Shown one piece after another: positions 7,466 through 14,868 of a DNA stretch of 60,609 nucleotides. The translations under genes and the position numbers were made by a program. The notes under the pieces are model-generated. The model was not told where the DNA came from, searched no databases, and worked only from the letters and a program-made list of their open reading frames with translations. The DNA is from a virus, in IMG/VR virus record IMGVR_UViG_3300027749_000121, positions 1-60,609 of that record; one strand, written 5' to 3'. Every line of letters begins with the position of its first letter. The stretch's first letter is position 1.

Positions 7466-9954
7466 TTTCCAGAACCTTGGTTCCTGCTATTTTGGAGCGC
7501 AGCAGTACGCGCTTGTAAATCCATCTGGGCTTTACTCTTTGCGATGTCGGAGCCCATCTGGACGCCGGCACGTTCTTGTTCGAACTGGGTCTTAGCTTGG
7601 GACTCTTTGATTTGTGCACCCACTTTGAGGGCGTCGAGTTCCAAGCGACCGCTGACTTCCTGTTCTCTTAACTGCTGTGCGTCTGCTTGAGCCGCGGCAT
7701 CCATCATGATCTTCTGTTTCTTCAGTTCTAGCTCTTGGCCTTTAAGCTGGAGTTCCTGCATCTGCATCTGCATGACGGGGTCTTGTGCTTGCTGCTGTGC
7801 TTGCATCTGAGCCGCCTGTGCTTGGTTCTGCATAAGAACCTGCTGAGCCGCTTGAGCCATCATGCCGGACAACGCAATCTCGATCTGCGGTGGCAATTTC
7901 TCGTCTTCGGGAGGCAGGGGCATACCCAACTGCTGCTCAATCTGCTGGCGCATTTTGTAGCCAACGTGCTCTGAAATGTGAGCCGTGATCGCCCCCATGA
8001 TCTTAGCGGCTTGTGGGTTTTGACCAATGAATTGCTGAATCATCGGGTCTTGGAGCAACATCATGTGTACTTGGATGTGCGCGGCGTGATCTTGGTGCAA
8101 GAACGCTTTGAGCGGTGTACCTTTAAGTGCATTTTGGTTTTCCTGCACGGGATCGATTGGCTTCTGATCGTCCTCAATTGGCACAAGTTTTTCAGCGTTC
8201 TTGATACCCAAGACGTTCAACATACCGCGGTGTAACTCTGGCAAGTTGTAAATGTCTGGAGCCATCTGCGCCATCTGGATCACAGCTTGATACTGGATCA
8301 CGCGCTGGCTCATGGTGGCCGCATTGGGGTCAGACACGGGGATGATGTCTACCAAATCATAGTCAGACTTCTTAGCTTTACGTGAGCCGTATTCAGGTGT
8401 GTATGTGTAATCTGGGTCGGTGTAGTCGCGGATGATGTTCTTCAAAAGTTTTAACTCTTGCTTCAGCGCAAAGTGCACACGAGCCTGCACCGCAGTCATT
8501 ACCTTTAACTGACGCTCCAGCAACGCCAGCGTTGTACCAACGGGAGCCTGCGCAGACATGTCAGACACCTTCATGTCAGCAGTTGCGGCAAAACGCCTGC
8601 CTTCATCCACGATGGTCTGCATCAAGTTAAACAGCGTCTGGCTTGGCTCCTTGTACGGCAGGGGCAGGATGTTGTCGCGGATCGTGCCCGAACCTACGTC
8701 TACGTCACGGAACTCTCCGGGTGCGATTGGGGTGTCGTCTCCTTTGATTCGCAGGCCCCGTGTCTTAAGTCCACCGGGCAAGTTGCTGAGTGTTCCTGCA
8801 TCGACAAGTTGTCGCATGAGGGATGTAGCGGATTTAGCAAAGCCTCCGATAAGGTGGAAAAGCCCGAAGCCGTAAGCTCCAAAACCCGGAATATATTGGT
8901 AGTGAACAAAGTGCTGGCGCTTGAGTCGGAGGTCATCTTCTTCCTTCCAGTTGCGGCGGATTGACAAGATGTCGTTTGTACCTTTAATCAACGTGACAAC
9001 GTACGGCAGCATGATGCCGGTCTCTTCGTCATCAACCATGTCTTCGTAGCCTTCAAGGTTCAAGTCCACGTGGCACTCATACAGGGTGTAGCGGTCGTCA
9101 TTCAAATCGCTAAAGCCAGTCTCTTTGTCCTTGGCTTTCTGAATGTCTGTCAACTCTTTGGGGGCGTCAGTCAGCTCAATGTCAATGTAAAAGCCCGCTT
9201 GCTGAAGCTTGAGAATCTCGTTCTTGGTCTTGCGCATGACGTGCGTGATGCGGTAGCAAGTATCCAAATCTGTTGTGCCATACGGCAGATACATATCTTC
9301 CGCAGGAATAAACATCGACACTTGACGTCCCAAATTGGGATCGTAGTACACCTTCTTGAAAGCTGAGCCTGTGGCCGGCAGTGACCAGAGCATGCGCTCG
9401 TGTTCAGCGCGGTATTCTGTCATGACTTCCGTCAACTCGTGGTTCATGTCCTCTTCAATGTTGGCCGCGATCTCTTTCATCTCTGGCGTGTCTTTACCCA
9501 GAATCTTAGAACGCACAGGGCCGGAAGCAGGGAACGTCTCAGTAATCGTCTCAGCTTGGAAGCGCACAACGGCTTCGGTAATCATGGGGTGGAACACACC
9601 GCATGCGCCGTTCCAAGGTTCTGTGCGTTCTTCAATCTGCAAGCCCAAAAGCTTCAAACCATCAACGTACGTCTTCTCCCAATCCTTGCGGCCATTCTTG
9701 TCATTGTCAATGTCAGACACCAACTCACTGGCCAGCGACTGCAAGGCACCGCTACTTATGTACTCGGCCAAGTTATCGTCAAAGCCTTCTTCATCGTCAC
9801 CCTCTCCGGGCTTGAGGGTAATCTCCATCCCGTCCATGCCGATGGTGACTTCTTCGGGATCAACGATCTCGATCTCAAGGGGGGATTCTTGCTCGCCCAG
9901 CGCGTCAATGCCCATAGGTTGTTGGTACAGCGCTTTGTCGATGTTGGTAGCCAT
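7462..9954 (-). CDS. Portal protein
   Basis: The 830-residue protein fits podovirus portals, which form the dodecameric ring through which DNA enters and leaves the capsid. It has a conserved N-terminal PWNGACGVFHPMITEAVVRFQAE region near residue 120, followed by the alpha/beta wing (FIPAEDMYLPYGTTDLDTC), and a long helical Gln/Ala/Met-rich C-terminus (residues about 670-830) that would form the barrel. It lies directly downstream of the terminase, separated by a single small gene. Its length is at the upper end for portals. Confidence 0.85.
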   Translation of the reverse strand: MATNIDKALYQQPMGIDALGEQESPLEIEIVDPEEVTIGMDGMEITLKPGEGDDEEGFDDNLAEYISSGALQSLASELVSDIDNDKNGRKDWEKTYVDGLKLLGLQIEERTEPWNGACGVFHPMITEAVVRFQAETITETFPASGPVRSKILGKDTPEMKEIAANIEEDMNHELTEVMTEYRAEHERMLWSLPATGSAFKKVYYDPNLGRQVSMFIPAEDMYLPYGTTDLDTCYRITHVMRKTKNEILKLQQAGFYIDIELTDAPKELTDIQKAKDKETGFSDLNDDRYTLYECHVDLNLEGYEDMVDDEETGIMLPYVVTLIKGTNDILSIRRNWKEEDDLRLKRQHFVHYQYIPGFGAYGFGLFHLIGGFAKSATSLMRQLVDAGTLSNLPGGLKTRGLRIKGDDTPIAPGEFRDVDVGSGTIRDNILPLPYKEPSQTLFNLMQTIVDEGRRFAATADMKVSDMSAQAPVGTTLALLERQLKVMTAVQARVHFALKQELKLLKNIIRDYTDPDYTYTPEYGSRKAKKSDYDLVDIIPVSDPNAATMSQRVIQYQAVIQMAQMAPDIYNLPELHRGMLNVLGIKNAEKLVPIEDDQKPIDPVQENQNALKGTPLKAFLHQDHAAHIQVHMMLLQDPMIQQFIGQNPQAAKIMGAITAHISEHVGYKMRQQIEQQLGMPLPPEDEKLPPQIEIALSGMMAQAAQQVLMQNQAQAAQMQAQQQAQDPVMQMQMQELQLKGQELELKKQKIMMDAAAQADAQQLREQEVSGRLELDALKVGAQIKESQAKTQFEQERAGVQMGSDIAKSKAQMDLQARTAALQNSRNQGSGK

Positions 9955-9955
9955 G

Positions 9956-10225
9956 TCAGAATTTCTTTCTCAAAGTTGCACGGTTTGTGCTGGGGTCGTA
10001 TTTAAAGGCCGACGGTTTCTTACCTGTGCGTTGGCTTGCTCTGTCAAGAGCGCGTTCTTCAGCCGTCATAGCATCGCGCTTTTTACCGGCGTCTGTCAAA
10101 TTTCCCTGCGCGTCTACATGCCCACGCTGGCGCAGCACATCCAAAGCTCCTTCACGCGAACCCATCTGCGCGGCCAATCGGTCGATCAGTTGGTTCTTAC
10201 CCATGAACTTTTGTGTTGTCATCAA
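9956..10225 (-). CDS. Small basic protein between terminase and portal
   Basis: The 89-residue protein has a helical segment GKNQLIDRLAAQMGSREGAL followed by a basic C-terminus. Its start overlaps the terminase stop and its stop abuts the portal start. Similar small genes occupy this position in related phages; a packaging-related role is inferred from position alone. Confidence 0.6.
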   Translation of the reverse strand: MMTTQKFMGKNQLIDRLAAQMGSREGALDVLRQRGHVDAQGNLTDAGKKRDAMTAEERALDRASQRTGKKPSAFKYDPSTNRATLRKKF

Positions 10226-11763
10226 TAGTATTCGTATCTTCTGCGGCGAAAAAGCTCAAGCTCATCTTTCTCATCCGTGTCCAAACTGATAAAGCCGCCT
10301 TGCCTAAAGCGTAGCAGCGCCTGTGTTGTTGTATCCACGTAGTCGTCGTGCTCCCCAACAGGGAACGCGGCCATCTCTTCAATCACTTCCCGTGCCCAGC
10401 GTGTGTCGGGTGCCCAGACTTTACCACTGCTGAATAAATCCGCAACTGCGTTCACCCGCACCATCTTGTCGTTGCCCCTTGACGGACTGAACTCTTGGAC
10501 TGGGATCCCTAACGCCCTGAGTTCTTGGATCAGTGGTGCGCCAGCCGCCTTTTTCTCCACAATGAACGCGTCAGGCTCCCATTCTTTATACTGTTTGAGC
10601 GCAACGACCTTGAGTTCTGGAAAAGCCATCCGGTCTTTAAGAGCGTCGAGCAAGATAACTTGAGGCGTGTCATTTTCTTCCTCGTTGTAGAAGATTCCCC
10701 ACGTTGTGCAGGCTGAATAGTCCGAGTTGTTCTTGGTTTCAAAGGCCGTATCCCAAGACTGAATGATATATTCGCACTTCGGCGGGTCATCGTGCTCCCA
10801 AATACGCCACATCTTACGGCTGACGATGGCAGAGTTCTCAGAAGTTGGTTGCTGCATGTACTGCGCGTTCCAATACCGTGGGTCAATCGACGCTTTTGTT
10901 GATTTCAACGCTTCAAGCGACCACTGCTCTGGCCAAAGAGACTTCTCGTCGTCTTCGTTCTCGTTCAGAATGGCCGGTAACTCCACGATCTCCCATGGAA
11001 TAGCCTCTGGGTTCTTGGTCTGGTAGTCAATCAGGCGCCCAGTCAGGTCTAGGAGCGACCAACGGGTCATCACAATGATAATCCCCCCGCCCGGCATCAG
11101 ACGTTGCAAGGGGCCTGTCTGGAACCAAGACCATGCCGTATCAAACGCAAGTCTACTGTTGGACTTTACGTCTTGCTCAGAATGAGGGTCGTCAATAACA
11201 AATAAATCGGCGCCACGACCAGCCAGTGCTCCACCGACACCAGCAGCATAGTACTGACCCCCAGCGCTAGTAGACCATTTGCCAGCAGCCTTTTGGTCGT
11301 CTGCAACAAGAGTTTGAGGAAAGACATCACGGTACTCCTCCGAATCAATCAAGTTACGTATGCGCCTACCAAAGTCTTCAGACAGACCCGCAGTGTGCGT
11401 GCCCATGATGATCTTCTTCTCAGGATATTTACCTAGAAAGTACGCAGGAAACAAGTAAGATGAGAACTCAGACTTACCCATACGAGGCGCAATGTTGATA
11501 ATCACGCGCTTCTTGCGTCCCTCGACCACGTCCGTAAAGATTTTAGCTAGCTTCTTGTGATGGGGGCCAATCTTAAAGCCGGGGTACACGGCCGTAGCGA
11601 ACCCAAGCATGTTTGTTTTGGCCGCCTGTAGTTTGGCGCGGGACTCACGAAGCTCCAAGTCGTCAAACAACTCCATCTTTTCCTGTACGTTCATGTAAGG
11701 CAAAGCTTTGGCCATGGCTTCTAGCTCAAGCTTACTTAAGGTGGTGAAGTTCTCAGGCTTCAT
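10222..11763 (-). CDS. terL: Terminase large subunit
   Basis: The 513-residue protein is the packaging motor. It has a Walker A variant APRMGKS at 92-98, a Walker B LFVIDD at 187-192 followed by PHSEQD, and a C-terminal RNase H-fold nuclease beginning with the SWDTAFETKNNSDYS motif around 335-350. These are the standard ATPase and nuclease parts of phage terminases. It overlaps the small-subunit candidate upstream by 11 bases and is followed by the portal module. Headful packaging would fit the lack of terminal repeats visible here, but that is inference. Confidence 0.93.
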   Translation of the reverse strand: MKPENFTTLSKLELEAMAKALPYMNVQEKMELFDDLELRESRAKLQAAKTNMLGFATAVYPGFKIGPHHKKLAKIFTDVVEGRKKRVIINIAPRMGKSEFSSYLFPAYFLGKYPEKKIIMGTHTAGLSEDFGRRIRNLIDSEEYRDVFPQTLVADDQKAAGKWSTSAGGQYYAAGVGGALAGRGADLFVIDDPHSEQDVKSNSRLAFDTAWSWFQTGPLQRLMPGGGIIIVMTRWSLLDLTGRLIDYQTKNPEAIPWEIVELPAILNENEDDEKSLWPEQWSLEALKSTKASIDPRYWNAQYMQQPTSENSAIVSRKMWRIWEHDDPPKCEYIIQSWDTAFETKNNSDYSACTTWGIFYNEEENDTPQVILLDALKDRMAFPELKVVALKQYKEWEPDAFIVEKKAAGAPLIQELRALGIPVQEFSPSRGNDKMVRVNAVADLFSSGKVWAPDTRWAREVIEEMAAFPVGEHDDYVDTTTQALLRFRQGGFISLDTDEKDELELFRRRRYEYY

Positions 11764-12328
11764 CTTTATCTTCTGTTACATCAACTACGTCGATCACACC
11801 CATGAACCTGTTGAGCTTTTCTTTAATACGCATCTCTAGCTCTGTGTCAGACATCTGGGTCTTCTTGACCTCAACCCGTTCGGTAAACAGTGCCACTTCT
11901 GTGACTTTGCCTAGCATGTCTAGCGCTTTAAGCCTGACGCGTGCGTCTGGGTGTTCAACTTCTTTTAGGATCTGAGCGACTGCGTAACCCCTGAGTTCCT
12001 TGGCCTGCTCAACAAAAGCCCAATCGTAGGCAGTCAGCATCCCAACTAAATGCTGCACTGCAGCAGGCGTCTTTAAATTAGCTAGTGCTTGTTGTGTATT
12101 CCCAACAGGCTGGCCTGTCACGAGAGAAGCAAAAGATTTACGGGCTGATTCTTGCTCTGCCTTAGACTCAATCTCTTCATCTTCCAACTCTAGGTTCTTC
12201 AACCATTCAGCGGTCTTGACTTTGGCGTCGATGGTCGTGGTTGGATCTGCCTTTTCAAAAGACAGCACTGCAGCAGTGGCGTCTACCACCTCTGGATGAA
12301 ACTCGCCGTTAATCAGATGTTCAAGCAT
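11753..12328 (-). CDS. Terminase small subunit candidate
   Basis: The 191-residue helical protein lies immediately upstream of terL, where the DNA-recognition subunit is usual. It contains HEAT-like helices (VEHPDARVRLKALDMLGKV near residues 130-150) and a C-terminal charged tail. No clear helix-turn-helix was seen, so the assignment rests on position, size and helical content. The ATG at 12328 lacks a ribosome site; the same frame continues upstream past one TAA into a 23-codon ORF that has a strong one, so the translation start is odd. Confidence 0.65.
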   Translation of the reverse strand: MLEHLINGEFHPEVVDATAAVLSFEKADPTTTIDAKVKTAEWLKNLELEDEEIESKAEQESARKSFASLVTGQPVGNTQQALANLKTPAAVQHLVGMLTAYDWAFVEQAKELRGYAVAQILKEVEHPDARVRLKALDMLGKVTEVALFTERVEVKKTQMSDTELEMRIKEKLNRFMGVIDVVDVTEDKDEA

Positions 12329-12337
12329 TGCGTAGGG

Positions 12338-12409
12338 TTAGTGCTGGCGTCGCACTTGTTGCCTCGTTGCAGTTAGTGTACACTTATTTCCGGTGATGGC
12401 GCAAGTCAT
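12338..12409 (-). CDS. 23-codon leader ORF in frame with the terminase small subunit
   Basis: This ORF starts at ATG 12409, preceded by a strong AAGGAG, and ends with TAA at 12338. It would code a basic 23-residue peptide with two Cys and many Gln/Arg. After the TAA the same frame continues for three codons to the ATG of the terminase small subunit candidate, which has no ribosome site. A leader peptide for translational coupling, or one protein interrupted by a stop, are the two readings. Confidence 0.4.
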   Translation of the reverse strand: MTCAITGNKCTLTATRQQVRRQH

Positions 12410-12442
12410 TGCTTCTCCTTGATGGTTTCAGTTGCCATCTTC

Positions 12443-12474
12443 AGCCCCGGACATAAGCACCCGGGGCTTTTTTT
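12443..12474 (+). terminator. Rho-independent terminator upstream of the early promoter
   Basis: The 8-bp stem AGCCCCGG/CCGGGGCT with a 10-base loop is followed by seven T on the plus strand. There is no plus-strand gene upstream until the inserted cassette at 2.7-3.5 kb, so it either blocks antisense read-through into the early region or ends a short plus-strand RNA. A weak promoter-like pair (TTGTTG at 12356, TACACT at 12379) lies about 60 bases upstream. Confidence 0.75.
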
Positions 12475-12483
12475 ATATGGTAT

Positions 12484-12499
12484 TGTCCAACGTTTGACA
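12484..12499. promoter_or_regulatory. Operator-like dyad TGTC-N8-GACA, copy 1
   Basis: TGTCCAACGTTTGACA is palindromic except at one position pair. Its last six bases are the -35 hexamer of the early promoter, so a protein bound here would block RNA polymerase. Two related dyads lie at 19352-19367 and 28018-28033. Confidence 0.5.
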
Positions 12500-12524
12500 T
12501 GGTACCTTGGAAATTTTTTATAAT
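12494..12524 (+). promoter_or_regulatory. Early promoter, sigma70-like
   Basis: A perfect TTGACA (12494-12499) is followed by TTTATA with 17-base spacing, overlapping TATAAT with 19-base spacing (12519-12524). It is the best promoter match seen in the window and points at the plus-strand gene set starting at 12768. The transcript would start near 12530 and carry a leader of about 240 bases. Confidence 0.7.
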
Positions 12525-12528
12525 TTTT

Positions 12529-12727
12529 GGGGGGTGGGGTGTTTGGGTCTTGTTTTTTGAAAAATGTGATTTGCGGGTGTGGAACAGTGTTCATGCGCGC
12601 GGTGGGACTCCGACTATACAGCTGGGGGTGGGGGATGGGTGGGGTTTAGGGATAGCCAAAATGACCTTTGCCAAACCCCCCATATGGATACTGAAAGTGT
12701 TGATTAGCAATAGTGCTGAGCAACAAC
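12529..12727 (+). promoter_or_regulatory. G-rich early leader, G-quadruplex-prone, no gene
   Basis: The gene-free stretch 12410-12767 holds the terminator, dyad and promoter listed separately, and this leader. The plus strand has three G-tracts at 12529-12547 and five tracts of three or more G at 12624-12651 with loops of one to four bases, a classical quadruplex pattern. GGGGTTT at 12641-12647 can alternatively pair with AAACCCC at 12673-12679. An ORF across the leader was rejected. Confidence 0.55.
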
Positions 12728-12743
12728 GGGGAAAGGTTTCCCC
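12728..12743 (+). repeat. GGGGAAA-NN-TTTCCCC palindrome, copy 1
   Basis: The copy reads GGGGAAAGGTTTCCCC and lies 25 bases before the ATG at 12768, upstream of that gene's ribosome site. It is the only copy with no gene before it. Confidence 0.85.
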
Positions 12744-12767
12744 ATTCAATCCACTTAGGAGATAGTC

Positions 12768-13190
12768 ATGTCAGTTAAAACAAATGTAGCTCTGTTCTGC
12801 AAAGCAGGTGTAACCAAAGCCGAAGCCATCGATGCGCTCAAGCGTGACCCGAGCCTCAAGCGCAAAGCCAAGGACACATTGCGTGTGTTGCTGTTGCCGT
12901 TCGTGGCAGAGTTCTGGAAGAAGGATGGCGGCTCGTTGCTCAAGGATGGCGAGGGCAAAGCCAAGGGCACACAGGTCTTGGATAGTAGCCACAAGAACTA
13001 TGAGAACGCTAAGCGTGATCTGTACGATATCGTCAAGGCGATATCAAGCGGATCAAGTGGCAAGAAGGAAGCCATCGAGATACCTGCCGAGTTAATTGCC
13101 GCCGCCGAGAAGCTAGCTAAGCTATCCAAGAAGTATGAGCAATCTCGCAGTCTTGCTAACAAAGCTGTGGCTGAAGCGTTTGCTCAATAA
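12768..13190 (+). CDS. Unknown early protein, first gene of the plus-strand set
   Basis: The 140-residue protein is basic and helical, with a start pattern VTKAEAIDALKRDPSLKRKAK and a C-terminal helix rich in Ala, Lys and Glu. AGGAG precedes the ATG at suitable spacing. Being the first gene after the early promoter, it could be a host-takeover or regulatory protein. No family was recognised. Its TAA stop lies inside a TCAATAATC motif at 13184-13192. Confidence 0.65.
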   Translation: MSVKTNVALFCKAGVTKAEAIDALKRDPSLKRKAKDTLRVLLLPFVAEFWKKDGGSLLKDGEGKAKGTQVLDSSHKNYENAKRDLYDIVKAISSGSSGKKEAIEIPAELIAAAEKLAKLSKKYEQSRSLANKAVAEAFAQ

Positions 13191-13192
13191 TC
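13184..13192. repeat. TCAATAATC motif at a stop codon
   Basis: This single copy overlaps the stop codon of the gene 12768-13190. It belongs to the repeat family whose centre is the 20-bp palindrome at 13775-13794. Confidence 0.5.
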
Positions 13193-13197
13193 ACAAT

Positions 13198-13213
13198 GGG
13201 GAAAAGTTTCCCC
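13198..13213 (+). repeat. GGGGAAA-NN-TTTCCCC palindrome, copy 2
   Basis: The copy reads GGGGAAAAGTTTCCCC and starts 8 bases after the stop of the preceding gene. It is followed by GTTCTTCC rather than the commoner ATTCTTTT. Confidence 0.85.
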
Positions 13214-13283
13214 GTTCTTCCATGGCGGTGCAAGCATGAGGCTTGCCCGCTGTTTCATTTCTTGTCCAATCCAAACTCGGGAG

Positions 13284-13292
13284 TCAATAATC
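13284..13292. repeat. TCAATAATC motif abutting a start codon
   Basis: The nine bases directly precede the ATG at 13293 and form the whole spacer after the ribosome site. The same arrangement recurs before the ATG at 14147. Confidence 0.5.
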
Positions 13293-13451
13293 ATGTTCAC
13301 AATTATCGTTCGCAACAACGGCATCACCCACGAATACAAAACCGAATCACAAAGCGATGCTCGTGTTTTGTTCCACGCCTTGACTGTAACCTTCCTCCAT
13401 GTAGAAGCGTGGCTTGGCTCAGAGCTAGTTCAAGAATACAAGAACTGCTAA
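13293..13451 (+). CDS. Small unknown early protein
   Basis: The 52-residue protein starts MFTIIVRNNGITHEYKTESQ and looks like a small alpha/beta fold. I chose the ATG at 13293, with GGGAG nine bases ahead, over an upstream ATG at 13236 that lacks a ribosome site. The spacer between GGGAG and ATG is exactly the repeat TCAATAATC. Confidence 0.5.
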   Translation: MFTIIVRNNGITHEYKTESQSDARVLFHALTVTFLHVEAWLGSELVQEYKNC

Positions 13452-13526
13452 TCCGCAGGGATTTCTACAAGCATAGCGTGCTGTGCTTGTGGGGCTATCC
13501 TGCCCAATACGATCAAGGAGATCACC

Positions 13527-13748
13527 ATGTACCAACTATTCAACCAATACCGCACCAAAGAAGTAGGCATCGTGCAAATCGGCGCTCGTGAGTATCACTT
13601 GCAATACCACTACCCCAATGGCGGTAGCAACTACGTTGTCTACGTCTTCAGCACGAACCTAGCGGAACGTGGGCGTGTGTTCAGCACCGATGAAGCAGCA
13701 CTCGAATGGATAGGCAAACAACCCACACAACTGCCCCTGTTCTCTTGA
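13527..13748 (+). CDS. Small unknown early protein
   Basis: The 73-residue protein begins MYQLFNQYRTKEVGIVQIG and ends with a Pro-rich QLPLFS. AAGGAG lies at good spacing before the ATG. The pattern with an aromatic-rich strand pair (YHLQYHYPNGGSNYVVYVF) suggests a small beta-rich fold. The stop is three bases from palindrome copy 3. Confidence 0.6.
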   Translation: MYQLFNQYRTKEVGIVQIGAREYHLQYHYPNGGSNYVVYVFSTNLAERGRVFSTDEAALEWIGKQPTQLPLFS

Positions 13749-13750
13749 AT

Positions 13751-13766
13751 GGGGAAAGGTTTCCCC
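13751..13766 (+). repeat. GGGGAAA-NN-TTTCCCC palindrome, copy 3
   Basis: The copy reads GGGGAAAGGTTTCCCC and lies two bases after a stop codon, at the left edge of the gene-free stretch to 14146. It is followed by ATCACT, so it has no T-run. Confidence 0.85.
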
Positions 13767-13774
13767 ATCACTAT

Positions 13775-13794
13775 GATTATTGACGTCAATAATC
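13775..13794. repeat. Perfect 20-bp palindrome, GATTATTGAC and its mirror
   Basis: The sequence is GATTATTGAC joined to its exact reverse complement. It is made of two head-to-head TCAATAATC motifs, the same nine bases found singly at 13184, 13284, 14138, 14193, 14664 and 14773 (and eight of nine at 14460). A dimeric DNA-binding protein is the expected partner. Confidence 0.75.
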
Positions 13795-13908
13795 TTGTTT
13801 TTTCACGATATCCATGTGTATTGCGTACTGGACGATCAGGTAGACACCTCGCAAGCCGCATGAATGCTAGCGTGGCTCAAAAAAGTGTCATCTTATCTAT
13901 CTTTTTAA

Positions 13909-13926
13909 TATATATATATATATATA
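13909..13926. repeat. (TA)9 dinucleotide run
   Basis: Nine consecutive TA units in a gene-free region. Such runs melt easily and can form cruciforms, which fits an origin unwinding element. Confidence 0.7.
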
Positions 13927-14069
13927 GAAGTATATTTATGGGGGGTAGCTCTTTTTCTTTTGCTTGGACTTCTTTTAAAAGACAAGCCCAAGTGCTCTCC
14001 CCAAAAAAGGTAGATAGCTTGCCACATTTATCAAGCAAGCCAGTATTCATGCGGTCTAGCGGGTGTCTA

Positions 14070-14107
14070 CCGAATTGTCCGCTACTATATACACAGGACA
14101 GATTCGG
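14070..14107. repeat. Inverted repeat upstream of the gene at 14147
   Basis: CCGAATTGTCC (14070-14080) faces GGACAGATTCGG (14096-14107), complementary apart from one inserted base. The 15-base loop is AT-rich (ACTATATACA). The inner half-sites TGTCC/GGACA resemble those of the TGTC-N8-GACA dyads. It may be an operator or a stem-loop. Confidence 0.5.
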
Positions 14108-14137
14108 GGTAAAATGTCCACTTGTACTTTGAAAGGA

Positions 14138-14146
14138 TCAATAATC
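14138..14146. repeat. TCAATAATC motif abutting the start codon at 14147
   Basis: The nine bases fill the gap between AAGGA and ATG, as at 13284-13292. They could position the ribosome or bind a regulator of translation or transcription. Confidence 0.5.
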
Positions 14147-14842
14147 ATGTACGAAACATACCTCAACCTCACGCCAAACGAGCTTCATCAAAGATTATTG
14201 AAGCGCAACCGACACCCATCCGAGATCACGCAGATCAAAGACACAGTCGCTCAGATGAAGGAAAAGATGCGTGTCGACAAGATCACACGCCATCAGCGCA
14301 AGCTTGCATGGGACAACGTACTCAAACCGCTACGCTACGAACTCAACAGTGCCAAGGTTGGGCGTGCCTACGATCTCGATGATGAAGATCGTGTTGAGGT
14401 GTTCGATGCGTACATCGCTGTGATGGAGAAGCTATTAAACCGCTTTGCACACCCATCAAGATTATTGGAGCAAACGCCCATGCAACTGGGCAAGGACAAG
14501 AACTTACCTAACGATGGTGAGCATTGGACTGACTGGATACCGCACCGAATCAAGACGCCCATAGCCGAGGCGTTCTACGCCCTACCGCATAAGGCGAAGG
14601 CTAAGCGCAAACTACCCTTCCAACGCACGATGCTGCTCGATCAGCACGCCAAGGCAAAGCTAAGATTATTGAAGTCTACAAACAAAGAACTAGACACGCT
14701 CGAACGCAGACAGGCGGTCGCACCAACCGATGAGCGCACAGATAAGCTGGGGCGTATACGCAAAGCCATCAAGATTATTGACGCTATGCAACCACATGAT
14801 GTAGTACCCGCAACATGGAACACCTTAGATTTGGGAGAGTGA
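14147..14842 (+). CDS. Unknown basic protein carrying internal TCAATAATC-type repeats
   Basis: I use the ATG at 14147, preceded by AAGGA at nine-base spacing; an in-frame ATG at 14063 has no ribosome site. The 231-residue protein is Lys/Arg/His-rich and helical, with a distinctive WTDWIPHRIKTPIAEAFYALP in the middle. No known domain was recognised. Three copies of the nine-base repeat and one eight-base copy lie inside the gene, in two different frames (coding RLLK-like and KIID), which suggests selection on the DNA. A replication or DNA-binding role is plausible by position only. Confidence 0.6.
   Translation: MYETYLNLTPNELHQRLLKRNRHPSEITQIKDTVAQMKEKMRVDKITRHQRKLAWDNVLKPLRYELNSAKVGRAYDLDDEDRVEVFDAYIAVMEKLLNRFAHPSRLLEQTPMQLGKDKNLPNDGEHWTDWIPHRIKTPIAEAFYALPHKAKAKRKLPFQRTMLLDQHAKAKLRLLKSTNKELDTLERRQAVAPTDERTDKLGRIRKAIKIIDAMQPHDVVPATWNTLDLGE
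14193..14781. repeat. GATTATTGA motifs inside a coding region
   Basis: Reverse-oriented copies are at 14193-14201, 14664-14672 and 14773-14781, with an eight-base copy at 14460-14467. All are preceded by AA or AAA. The copy at 14773 is in a different codon frame from the other three, so codon use alone does not explain the repeat. Confidence 0.5.
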
Positions 14843-14868
14843 GCACGACCAATGTCTGCTCTCACAAC

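Larger units (their letters stand above)
13767..14146. other. Gene-free control stretch, candidate replication origin or operator array
   Basis: These 380 bases hold no convincing gene. They contain a perfect 20-bp palindrome (13775-13794), nine TA units in a row (13909-13926), a purine/pyrimidine-skewed segment (13940-13975), an inverted repeat around 14070-14107 and a TCAATAATC motif at 14138. Short binding-site repeats next to an AT-rich easily melted run are the usual make-up of phage origins; a complex operator is the alternative. The origin reading is inference. Confidence 0.45.

Noticed and set aside
9356-10228. 290-codon plus-strand ORF opposite the portal gene
   Set aside because: Shadow of the portal and small gene on the other strand; Ser-rich composition without recognisable motifs.
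12475-12490. Minus-strand late promoter formed by TTGGAC and TATAAA
   Set aside because: The two boxes are only about nine bases apart, too close for a sigma70-type promoter.
12499-12765. 88-codon plus-strand ORF across the early leader
   Set aside because: It starts near the promoter -10, has no ribosome site, codes G-tract-derived low-complexity sequence and runs through a palindrome copy.
13196-13591. 131-codon ORF beginning at palindrome copy 2
   Set aside because: It has no ribosome site and overlaps two better-supported small genes in another frame.
13749-14132. 127-codon ORF beginning at palindrome copy 3
   Set aside because: No ribosome site; it translates the palindrome and the TA run (IYIYIY), and the region is explained by repeats and control sites.
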